Shown here in pieces: positions 1 through 7,415 of a DNA stretch of 64,000 nt. A model generated the notes under the pieces. It was not told the DNA's origin. It worked only from the letters and a program-made list of their open reading frames with translations, and did no database searches. Each line of letters opens with the position of its first letter. The stretch's first letter is position 1. The stretch lies in the NCBI GenBank assembly GCA_946406315.1, contig CAMJKD010000005.1, forward strand, positions 1 through 64,000, in the 5' to 3' direction. This DNA comes from an uncultured Candidatus Saccharibacteria bacterium (GTDB lineage: Bacteria; Patescibacteriota; Saccharimonadia; Saccharimonadales; Saccharimonadaceae). The translations under genes were made by a program, and so were the position numbers.

Positions 1-49
1 AACCGTTTCAAACTCTGATTTCAGGGCCAAATTATGGCCAAATTTCATT

Positions 50-126
50 TGGTGAGCCGGGTGGGACTCGAACCCACGACACCAAGCTTAAGAGGCTCGT
101 GCTCTAACCAGCTGAGCTACCGGCCC
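50..126 (-). tRNA. tRNA-Lys(CTT)
   Basis: Read on the minus strand this folds as a full cloverleaf: 7-bp acceptor GGGCCGG/CCGGCTC, D arm GCTC..GAGC, anticodon stem CGAGC/GCTTG with loop CTCTTAA (anticodon CTT) and T arm GTGGG-TTCGAGT-CCCAC. Discriminator A and an encoded CCA end follow. The IS element inserted about 40 bp upstream of its 5' end. Confidence 0.96.
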
Positions 127-176
127 TCACCATTTACGAATTATACCAAAGATTTCCCAATTTGGCAAGGGGCTCC

Positions 177-1081
177 GGCTTAGTTAACGAATCTAGAAAG
201 AGCCAGAAGCAAAAAAGGAACATTCCCGTAAAATAGTAGTTAGCAATAACAACTAATAGAAAGGAATGTTCCTAATGAAGAGTTTAGCAGATTTACCAAA
301 CGAGTACCATTGTCATCGTAATTTTTATCGTAGTATTTGGGGCGAGATTAGCTGCTATCGTTGTGGCTTTAAAGATATTAAATTCAGAAAGAATTACGAA
401 TATTGTCCACACTGCAAGAAGAAAATGTCTGTTAAAAGCGAGACTATATTTAAGGGTAGCAATCTTTCGTATCGTAAGATATATATGCTCATTTGGGCTT
501 GGCAGAATAAATTCGGCATAGGCGAAATCTCGAAGATGATCGAATTATCCTATCCAACAATAGAAAGATGGTTCAGGCGTTTTAGGGCGTCACTGGAACG
601 TTCTAAAACGGTTCTAGAAGATATTGTAGAGATAGACGGTAGCTTCTTTGGGAGACTTAAATATGGTAGCCAAAAATTAGTAGCAGGCGCTATTAATCCA
701 GGCTCAAAACAAATTGTACTAGAAATGGTTGGTGCTAGAGATTCTGAAGCTGTAGAAGATTTCGTAAACACCTACATAAAGCGAGGTAGCCTAATTAGAA
801 CTGACGGCTTAGCTTCATATAATACAGTCTCGCTTTACGGTTATGACCACGAGAGATGCGATCATGATAGATATATCTTTGGACCAACCAATCACATTGA
901 GAATCTTTGGAGCGTCATTAAACGAGCTCTTAGGCATATCTATAGAGATTTAACATTTAAGTTGAGTGATTTAAATTTAATTCTTCGAGAATGGGAGAAT
1001 AGGTACAATAATCCTGAAATATTTTATACTGTAGATAACTACTTAAAATTTAGGGCTTGTTCCAAATTAGTTAAGTAAACC
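177..1081 (+). mobile_element. IS1595-family insertion sequence, apparently complete
   Basis: A 905-bp element with imperfect 18-bp terminal inverted repeats (14/18): left end GGCTTAGTTAACGAATCT, right end read inward GGTTTACTTAACTAATTT. It is flanked by a 9-bp direct repeat AGGGGCTCC at 168-176 and 1082-1090, the target duplication; the family usually makes 8 bp. It holds one intact transposase gene. Intact ends, target repeat and ORF suggest recent insertion and possible activity. Confidence 0.88.
275..1078 (+). CDS. IS1595-family (ISXO2-like) DDE transposase
   Basis: The 267-aa protein catalyses transposition of the surrounding element. An N-terminal zinc ribbon (CYRCG...CPHCK, about residues 28-48) and an HTH-like stretch precede the ISXO2-like catalytic core. 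The core has the first Asp in 'EIDGSFFG', the second in 'RTDGLASY' and the late 'TNHIENLWS' segment that supplies the third acidic residue. The start at 275 is preferred over an ATG at 266 because the AAAGGA ribosome site ends 1-2 nt before 266 but lies about 10 nt before 275. The stop lies 3 bp inside the right end of the element, as expected for a compact IS. Confidence 0.92.
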   Translation: MKSLADLPNEYHCHRNFYRSIWGEISCYRCGFKDIKFRKNYEYCPHCKKKMSVKSETIFKGSNLSYRKIYMLIWAWQNKFGIGEISKMIELSYPTIERWFRRFRASLERSKTVLEDIVEIDGSFFGRLKYGSQKLVAGAINPGSKQIVLEMVGARDSEAVEDFVNTYIKRGSLIRTDGLASYNTVSLYGYDHERCDHDRYIFGPTNHIENLWSVIKRALRHIYRDLTFKLSDLNLILREWENRYNNPEIFYTVDNYLKFRACSKLVK

Positions 1082-1117
1082 AGGGGCTCCATCGCCCTGC
1101 CTAACAGAAGCTATGCA

Positions 1118-1146
1118 TTGACTTTTTGTATAGAGTATGACATAAT
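1118..1146 (+). promoter_or_regulatory. Sigma70-type promoter of the 1212 gene, shared design with the one at 30789
   Basis: TTGACT (1118-1123), a 17-bp spacer and CATAAT (1141-1146). The first 11 bp (TTGACTTTTTG) and last 11 bp (TATGACATAAT) are identical to the promoter of the gene starting at 30880, while the 7 bp between differ. Confidence 0.75.
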
Positions 1147-1211
1147 ATAGGACGTGGCAAAAGTGCGCTATTGCGGCACACTAACCAAGTACTCGTAGGA
1201 GGTTTAAAATT

Positions 1212-2948
1212 ATGTCAAAAAAAGTGTCAAGTAGTGTAATTACAATTCTGCTGGCTTGTCTCTGCGTAGCGGTATACTATCTCGCACTGCCGGCGTTAAC
1301 AATTCGTTCGGCTGGCTTATGGTGGTTTGCTCTGCTCTGCCTGTTCTGCGTCACCGTCTCAATAACCTGTTTTTGCGATCAGGATCACGAAAGAGTGATC
1401 GAGGAGGTCGGTAGCACTATTATGGTTGCCGTTCTGGTGATATTTTGCGTCTGTGGCTTGATTTCGGGCATGATATTTCATTCGGGAAAAGCTCAGCAAG
1501 TGGCGGATGTTACGGTCAGCGAAAATAAAATCGTGGATGTTTTCACTGACATTACCGCCGAAGAAAGTTTCAATAATCTACCCTTGGTAGACCTGGATAC
1601 AGCACAAATGCTGGGTGACAAAAAGGTTGCACAGTTGAAGCATGCATCCTGGTATGACGTGGACGATGAATATAACCTGATTCAATATCAGGGCAAGTAT
1701 TATCGCCTATCCGTCATCGATTACGGTGGCTATTGGAAATATCGTAAGGCTAAGCACGATGGACTGCCTGGATATGTGCTAGTATCTGCAACATCGAAAA
1801 ACGGCGTAGTGACGCAGGAGGCGACCGTAATACAGTTAGACGAAGCGATTCGCTACTCACCAGGCGCGTTCTGGTCTTTCGATCTACGGAGACATCTGCG
1901 GAGTCAGTACCCGAGCTACATTTTCGACGAAAGTTATCTTGAGATTGACGAATCAGCAACGCCATACTGGATTACGGGCGTACTGCGTCCGACGGCCGGA
2001 GTTTTCGGCGTCAAGACAGTGACGTCATTCATCGTGACAAATGCCCAGACGGGCGAGTCGCAGGAGTATTCCATCGATGACGCCCCCGAGTGGATAGATC
2101 ATATCTTCTCGCTGAAATATCTGATGGAAATTACGGAATGGCACTACGCTTATATCGAAGGCTACTGGAACAACGTTTTCAGCAAAACCAATGTTTGGCG
2201 TACGTCATACTATTTCCGTGACAAACACAAGAATGATTCCGACAGCGCGGCCGGTAAGTTTGCAAACTTCTTTGGCTACAGCTCAATCATCCAGAACGAT
2301 CAAGTCATGCTCTATACAGGACTGACAGCCGCGAATAAGGCTGATTCCAACCTGGGTTGGCTGATTATCGATACCAGTTCGGGAAAGATAACCGAGTATC
2401 AGTTCAAGGACGAGAATGGTCGAAATGCTTCTGGCGCAGAGGAAAGCTCCGCGCAGGCCGCCGTCGAACAGCTGGTTCAGGCCATGGGCTATGAAGCAAC
2501 CTTTCCGTTACCAGTTAACATTGCTGGAGAGCCAAGTTATATTATGTGCTTGAAAGGTAAGGCTGGCTTAATCCAGGCCTACGCCATCTGTAATATCAAT
2601 AACTTCTCGATTGCGGTGCAGGCAGAAACGCTAGATAAAGCGCTGAACCTTTATTTGGATAAACTCGGCAAAGACGCCGTATATGACACTGATGTCACTG
2701 AAGACGCAGACGACGATGGTCAGAATCCGGAAGCAGAAGTTCTGGAAATTACCGGCAAAGTCGTTGAGATCTATACCGCCGAAGTTAATGGCACAACGCA
2801 GTTCTACTACGTGATTGGCAATGAGCTATATCGCTCTTCCATCAAGCTGAACGAGCTGCAGGTAACATGGAAAGTCGGCGACGAACTGACAGTTACCTTC
2901 TACGAAGATGGTGCACTGAGAGTCGTAACAGACATTAAGAAGAACTAA
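1212..2948 (+). CDS. Membrane-anchored hypothetical protein of foreign composition
   Basis: I do not recognise the family. The 578-aa protein starts with three predicted membrane helices (about residues 8-30, 35-55 and 72-92), followed by a roughly 480-residue soluble part, probably outside the membrane, with many aromatic residues (YWKYRK, YWNNVF). The C-terminal ~65 residues after an acidic linker (DADDDGQNPEAE) look like a small beta-barrel domain. The start follows a strong AGGAGG site. The gene uses CTG, GTC and GCC codons far more than its neighbours, so transfer is likely. It has its own promoter at 1118 and a UUCG-loop terminator at 2991, so it is a one-gene unit next to the insertion sequence. 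Confidence 0.85.
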   Translation: MSKKVSSSVITILLACLCVAVYYLALPALTIRSAGLWWFALLCLFCVTVSITCFCDQDHERVIEEVGSTIMVAVLVIFCVCGLISGMIFHSGKAQQVADVTVSENKIVDVFTDITAEESFNNLPLVDLDTAQMLGDKKVAQLKHASWYDVDDEYNLIQYQGKYYRLSVIDYGGYWKYRKAKHDGLPGYVLVSATSKNGVVTQEATVIQLDEAIRYSPGAFWSFDLRRHLRSQYPSYIFDESYLEIDESATPYWITGVLRPTAGVFGVKTVTSFIVTNAQTGESQEYSIDDAPEWIDHIFSLKYLMEITEWHYAYIEGYWNNVFSKTNVWRTSYYFRDKHKNDSDSAAGKFANFFGYSSIIQNDQVMLYTGLTAANKADSNLGWLIIDTSSGKITEYQFKDENGRNASGAEESSAQAAVEQLVQAMGYEATFPLPVNIAGEPSYIMCLKGKAGLIQAYAICNINNFSIAVQAETLDKALNLYLDKLGKDAVYDTDVTEDADDDGQNPEAEVLEITGKVVEIYTAEVNGTTQFYYVIGNELYRSSIKLNELQVTWKVGDELTVTFYEDGALRVVTDIKKN

Positions 2949-2990
2949 AAATTAAAGCAACCGGAAGGGGGGTGGTTGCAACTCCTCCTA

Positions 2991-3015
2991 GGGAGGCCTT
3001 CGGGTCTCCTTTTTT
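2991..3015 (+). terminator. Rho-independent terminator after the 1212 gene
   Basis: A 7-bp stem GGAGGCC/GGTCTCC closed by a TTCG tetraloop is followed by six Ts. It ends just before the -10 box of the next gene. Confidence 0.9.
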
Positions 3016-3035
3016 ATTTGCGTTATAATTTTAAT

Positions 3036-3545
3036 ATGCCATGGGAAATCTTAAAGTGGGTCGGCTTAGTTATAGTAATTGTTTTTGCTGGCACTGCCCT
3101 GACCGGAGCGCCATTTGTGCCATCCCGACGCAAAGAACTCGATATTATTTTCAAGAAATTATACAAACTTAGTAAAAAAGATTTATTGGTAGATTTAGGT
3201 TCGGGTGATGGCAAAGTTTTGAAGGCGGCGAGCGATTTTGGTGCTCGTGCGCTGGGCATAGAGTTAAATCCGTTCTTGGCGATTTTTTCAAAGATTCGTT
3301 TTATCAGTAATCCGCGCGTAAGTACTAAAATGAGTGATTTCTTTCATGGCGACTTGCCGCTCGATACAACCGTCGTATACGTGTTTGGCGATGGGCGCGA
3401 CATGAAACGCATCGCGAAAAAGGTCGAAGAACAGGCGCAAAAGATGAAACACCCAGTTTATTTAATCTCGCACGCTTTTGAAATTCCGGGTCACAAAATT
3501 CAAAAGAGATGTCGCGCTTATATGCTATATAAAATTAATCCTTGA
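3036..3545 (+). CDS. Membrane-tethered SAM-dependent methyltransferase
   Basis: The 169-aa protein has one N-terminal membrane helix (about residues 7-24) and then a small class I methyltransferase fold. Motif I is 'LVDLGSGDGKV', and 'GIELNPFLA' supplies the acidic residue that binds the SAM ribose. Lineages with this architecture (single helix plus a ~150-aa Rossmann domain) have no assigned substrate. I chose ATG 3036 over an in-frame start at 2976, which would run through the upstream terminator. TATAAT at 3024-3029 lies 6 nt before 3036, so the mRNA is probably leaderless. Confidence 0.8.
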   Translation: MPWEILKWVGLVIVIVFAGTALTGAPFVPSRRKELDIIFKKLYKLSKKDLLVDLGSGDGKVLKAASDFGARALGIELNPFLAIFSKIRFISNPRVSTKMSDFFHGDLPLDTTVVYVFGDGRDMKRIAKKVEEQAQKMKHPVYLISHAFEIPGHKIQKRCRAYMLYKINP

Positions 3546-3580
3546 GTTTTTGTTAAAATAAGAAAAAGGAGCGACGAATA

Positions 3581-4189
3581 ATGAAGATTCAATATCTAGG
3601 TCATGCATGCTTTAAATTAAGTTCAGGTGATAATAGTTTGATTATTGACCCGTATCAGGACGGAAGTGTTCCAGGTTTAAAACCATTGCGCGAGGAAGCA
3701 ACGAGAGTTATTACGTCCCATCAGCATGCCGATCATTACGGTATTGAATGTATAAAAATTGTCAGAGGAAATCCAGATATATTTAAAATTAGCCCAATTT
3801 CAACTTGGCACGACGATCAACAAGGTGCGCTACGTGGTTCTAATACAATTCATATTGTTGAGTGTGAGGGCTATCGCATTGCGCACTTCGGTGATTTAGG
3901 TTGTAGTTTAAGCGACGGAGAAAAGCAGCTCCTAAAAGACCTAGATGTAATTATGATTCCAGTTGGCGGATACTTTACGATTGACGCCAATCAAGCCGCA
4001 GAAATTATAAAGGAGCTGTCGCCAAAGTGCGTAATCCCGATGCACTACCGCGGTAGCGATTTTGGCTACGACGTATTGGCTACAGTAGATTTATTTACAC
4101 GTCATTTCGCCGATGTACGCGAAACTGACGACACAATAGAGCTGAGTGAAGAACTACCAGAAGTTGTCGTAATGAATTTTAAACGTTAA
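3581..4189 (+). CDS. Metallo-beta-lactamase-fold hydrolase
   Basis: The 202-aa protein contains the metal site 'SHQHADHYG' (HxHxDH) at about residues 47-55. Further ligands are likely in 'AHFGDLGC' and in the C-terminal 'VIPMHYRG'. The length and N-terminal 'GHACFKL' match the UPF0173/UlaG-like branch of metal-dependent hydrolases, whose substrates are mostly unknown. An AAGGAG site precedes the ATG and a TAAAAT box lies about 25 nt upstream. The stop touches the convergent DUF5305-type gene (0 bp gap), so the two share no intergenic terminator. Confidence 0.88.
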   Translation: MKIQYLGHACFKLSSGDNSLIIDPYQDGSVPGLKPLREEATRVITSHQHADHYGIECIKIVRGNPDIFKISPISTWHDDQQGALRGSNTIHIVECEGYRIAHFGDLGCSLSDGEKQLLKDLDVIMIPVGGYFTIDANQAAEIIKELSPKCVIPMHYRGSDFGYDVLATVDLFTRHFADVRETDDTIELSEELPEVVVMNFKR

Positions 4190-5236
4190 TTATTTGTAGT
4201 CGGAAAGTCGAACAACGAATTTCCAAGCCATGCCATCATCGATAATGATGAAGGTGCTGGAGTTTTTGTAGGAATAATAATTGATTGGCATATGAACGGA
4301 ATTATAGACATCGAGAAGCTCATCAAAATCGTCAACTTCTGAAACTTTTAGACCAGATATGTTCGGGGCAGACTTAAGGTTAACAATAATACTGTCGTAA
4401 GATGAAAGCAGCTTGCCAACATTAATCTCGTACTCCGTACTAGCCTCTTTAATGCGCCCAACATAGTGCGATGCAATGCCAGATAAAATTGCTGCCGCTA
4501 TTAAAGCTAGTCCAATAATACGGCAAGCTAATAAAACCGTTTCGTCAATTTTCGGTGTACTAGCCAATATCTTTTCGTTGTTTTTCGCGTCCGTATCGAC
4601 CGATACCTCTAGAGCCTGCTGCGTTAATGGTACCGAAAGGCTCATTTCGGATCGAATTGGCACCTTACTCTTGATGATTTTAGAATTAACATTACCAGTA
4701 ACAACTAGCGATATTTTCATTTTGCCAACTGCAGAAAGTGCATATTGTTCCTTGAAACCGCGTAAAATAATGTTGTATTTGTCATAACCAATTTGCATAT
4801 CATGTGAAAAACTGATACGATCGACTGCTTCAATTTCGCGCGCGTCAGACTCGTATAGCTCATAATCGCGCGACCAGTAACTGGAACTACTTTTATTTTT
4901 ATTTTCGTCGGCGCTAATAGTAGCGACAATTTTATAACTATAAACGCCAGATACTGGCTGCGAGAATTTCGTATCAAATTTATAGTTAATATCGAAGTAA
5001 TCAATGAGGTTTGAAATATATTTCACACCAGCCGGAAGGATATCTTTTTCGAAATAGTCGTTCTTTTTTAACTTCACGGAATAATCTACGGAATTATTCG
5101 TCTTTTGCGTTAAATCGGAACCGCTAGCTGGACTAAAACCGAGCACGCATAAAAACACGCCAAAAACAGCACAAGTGAAAATAAGAATCATCATTAGGAT
5201 GCGCTTGCTATAGTCGTAGCGAATTTGTGTAGTCAT
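4190..5236 (-). CDS. DUF5305-like membrane protein in a SipW operon
   Basis: The 348-aa protein has an N-terminal helix (about residues 12-34), an extracytoplasmic domain of roughly 190 residues and a second helix near residues 236-258. A cytoplasmic tail of about 90 residues follows. The layout fits DUF5305 proteins, known mainly as neighbours of signal peptidase I genes in archaea and some CPR bacteria; I base this on architecture and context, not on a database match. It is the third gene of the operon, 3 bp after the signal peptidase stop, with a GGAG site. It may help secrete or assemble the peptidase's substrate. Confidence 0.75.
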   Translation of the reverse strand: MTTQIRYDYSKRILMMILIFTCAVFGVFLCVLGFSPASGSDLTQKTNNSVDYSVKLKKNDYFEKDILPAGVKYISNLIDYFDINYKFDTKFSQPVSGVYSYKIVATISADENKNKSSSSYWSRDYELYESDAREIEAVDRISFSHDMQIGYDKYNIILRGFKEQYALSAVGKMKISLVVTGNVNSKIIKSKVPIRSEMSLSVPLTQQALEVSVDTDAKNNEKILASTPKIDETVLLACRIIGLALIAAAILSGIASHYVGRIKEASTEYEINVGKLLSSYDSIIVNLKSAPNISGLKVSEVDDFDELLDVYNSVHMPINYYSYKNSSTFIIIDDGMAWKFVVRLSDYK

Positions 5237-5239
5237 GCT

Positions 5240-6391
5240 CTACTCCGTTTTAAATAAATCCTGCAACCAAACGGTTGGGTAACCAATATATTTATTTATT
5301 CCCACTACACGGCCGATAACTTGCGATCCTGCAGTCGTAAATCCGTCGATCTCTTCCTGATTATCGCCCTGCGTAACGAAAATAAAACTATCATTCTCAA
5401 TGATGATTTGCCTAACACGATGAGTAATAATAATACCCTCATGCTTAAATACCAGTATATCACCTTCCTTGATCTTATCTGGACTAGTTTTTTCAATAAA
5501 CACCGCGTCGCCGCGTGCAAATGTCGGTTGCATTGAATCGGAGGCGATGGCGATTATTTGATGCTTAAAAATGCCAGCTACCAGTGCGACCACTATTAAG
5601 AGCACGACAATGATGGGAGTAGTAATTATTAGTTGGTTGCGTTTTTTGGGGATACGGTGTTGGTCTTTACGATTGGTAGGATGAAGATTATATGTCAAAA
5701 GAAAAATCGTAGTTGGCAAGACGATAGCAACAACTGCAAAAATGAAATTGCCAAGATTTGGTAATATCGGCAGCACGAAAGGATAAAGTCGGACGCAGAG
5801 TTTATATATTAAGGCAGGTCTGAGACCGACTTCGTAACATAAATAGCTACAAAGCAGTTCTGTTGCAATAATTGGCATAATGGTCGTACAGATTGTTACA
5901 AATATTGCCTTGTAACCGCCAAATGAGCTTGCACTCGTGACTAAAACAATATTCATAATTATTACAATCGTTGTAAATATTACAACAGGCGTACGCTTGC
6001 GATAATAGGTATGAAAAATTACGTAACGTAAGACCTCGGTAATAACAGAGACGAGAAGAAGCGGTATGAAATTACTAAAAATACTAGAAATCCTTAGCGA
6101 AAACGAACTATATGTATAATTAACGATAAGCCCAAGCGCAAAACAAACAATGGCGGCCATCATGATACAGGAAATAACGATACGCGACACATATGATTTT
6201 AGATAATGTTTGTCGCGATGATATCCGAACATACAAATCGATACCGTCAAAATTGTGCCAAGAACAAATACTAGATAATAAGATTTGATGCTTTGTGCTA
6301 ATGGAAATAAAAATAACACTAAAACAATTACGGCTACCGCGAAAACGGCTTCTAAAATATATACTTGTTTTTCGTTTCGTTTAATGCGCAT
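5240..6391 (-). CDS. SipW-type (ER/archaeal-type) signal peptidase I with a long polytopic N-terminus
   Basis: The C-terminal ~100 residues form an S26B peptidase: Ser in 'ASDSMQPTF' (about residue 283) and His rather than Lys in 'ITHRV' (about residue 324). The following 'VTQGDNQEEID' is also typical. This Ser/His pair marks the archaeal/ER type, which includes Bacillus SipW. The protein is 383 aa because about 280 residues with eight or so hydrophobic helices precede the catalytic domain; SipW itself is about 190 aa with two helices. It is the middle gene of the operon, 6 bp after the TasA-like gene, and presumably processes that protein at the outer membrane face. Confidence 0.88.
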   Translation of the reverse strand: MRIKRNEKQVYILEAVFAVAVIVLVLFLFPLAQSIKSYYLVFVLGTILTVSICMFGYHRDKHYLKSYVSRIVISCIMMAAIVCFALGLIVNYTYSSFSLRISSIFSNFIPLLLVSVITEVLRYVIFHTYYRKRTPVVIFTTIVIIMNIVLVTSASSFGGYKAIFVTICTTIMPIIATELLCSYLCYEVGLRPALIYKLCVRLYPFVLPILPNLGNFIFAVVAIVLPTTIFLLTYNLHPTNRKDQHRIPKKRNQLIITTPIIVVLLIVVALVAGIFKHQIIAIASDSMQPTFARGDAVFIEKTSPDKIKEGDILVFKHEGIIITHRVRQIIIENDSFIFVTQGDNQEEIDGFTTAGSQVIGRVVGINKYIGYPTVWLQDLFKTE

Positions 6392-6397
6392 GACGCA

Positions 6398-6961
6398 TTA
6401 TTGAGATTGGCTAAAGTTGAGAGAAGCGGAGAGATTAAGTTGAATTGGCTCAGCTGGAGGCAGTTTACCGTCATCAAGTTCATTATAGCTGACGCGAACT
6501 TTTACAACCTTACGATTGACGCCGGTCGCGAAAGGTAAGGCGGCGTTAATATTGTCTTCGCTAGCGTATAATTCGAGATCGTCATAATCTACCTCGTAAC
6601 TAACGTACATAGACTCTTCTGCACTGAGATTACTCATGTTAATGCTATCAAGAACAGCATTAATCTGACCGTCATTTACTACATCGATTTGAAATAGATA
6701 GAAGTCGCCGGGATTACTAAGCGTAACATTATAGGAAATGGAGTCATCAGTGATAGTTTTAGAGTTCTCCTCTACACTACCCTCACCGAGCTGATAGGTG
6801 TCTGGATTAAAATGAACACTCCATTTATTTCCACTACCAACAGTGGCCATACCGTTAATATTAAGTACTTGCGAGTAAGCGGCAAAACCGATTGACATGA
6901 AGAGTACAGCAAAGGCTAGGATGCCAATTACGATAAGTTGAATATTCTTCTGCTTCTGCAT
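6398..6961 (-). CDS. Small secreted TasA/camelysin-like protein (likely SipW substrate)
   Basis: The 187-aa protein has a signal peptide of the SipW-cognate kind: charged start MQKQK, hydrophobic stretch 'LIVIGILAFAVLFMSIGFA' and 'AYSQVLNINGMATVG'. A beta-rich domain follows, with 'YNVTLSNPGDFYLFQIDVVN' resembling the TasA/camelysin strand pattern. In Bacillus such proteins are cleaved by SipW and form biofilm fibres. The gene heads an operon with the peptidase and the DUF5305-like gene. An AAGGG site precedes the ATG. The promoter region overlaps that of the divergent gene at 7038 in a 76-bp gap. Confidence 0.78.
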   Translation of the reverse strand: MQKQKNIQLIVIGILAFAVLFMSIGFAAYSQVLNINGMATVGSGNKWSVHFNPDTYQLGEGSVEENSKTITDDSISYNVTLSNPGDFYLFQIDVVNDGQINAVLDSINMSNLSAEESMYVSYEVDYDDLELYASEDNINAALPFATGVNRKVVKVRVSYNELDDGKLPPAEPIQLNLSASLNFSQSQ

Positions 6962-7037
6962 TTCTAATCCCTTCTTAAATCTAATTTGAGATTAACATAA
7001 GTGTAATATTTTATCAATAATTGCTATAATAACAACT

Positions 7038-7415
7038 ATGTTAATAGTAGGTTTTTTGCAATGGTGGTATCTGCGCGGTTGGACGGATTTTATCCACAAG
7101 ATGCTATCTGGACTACATAGCATAGCCGATAATTTTTCAATTACTCTATTGCTCAAAACCTTAGTAGCACCATATAAACAAATTTCCGCCTATGGTAGCG
7201 GAAGCGAGTCGTTTCAGGCTCGAATTAGCGACTTCTTCGATAAGTTACTCTCGCGTATGATCGGTATGACTCTACGTATCATAATAATTGTCGTTGGCAT
7301 CGTTGTGATATTGCTAGACATACTAATTAGTGGAATTGCCATCTTATTATGGCCACTCTTACCAATAATGCCGCTAATATGCGTGGTCATGGCAATTATA
7401 GGAGTATCGTTCTAA
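7038..7415 (+). CDS. Small membrane protein paired with a Clp-like ATPase
   Basis: This 125-aa protein has an amphipathic, Trp-rich N-terminus and two C-terminal hydrophobic helices (about residues 80-123). I do not recognise a family. TATAAT at 7025-7030 lies 7 nt before the ATG, which predicts a leaderless message. Its stop TAA shares a base with the ATG of the ATPase gene at 7415, so translation of the two is probably coupled. That suggests a partner or membrane adaptor for the ATPase. Confidence 0.75.
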   Translation: MLIVGFLQWWYLRGWTDFIHKMLSGLHSIADNFSITLLLKTLVAPYKQISAYGSGSESFQARISDFFDKLLSRMIGMTLRIIIIVVGIVVILLDILISGIAILLWPLLPIMPLICVVMAIIGVSF

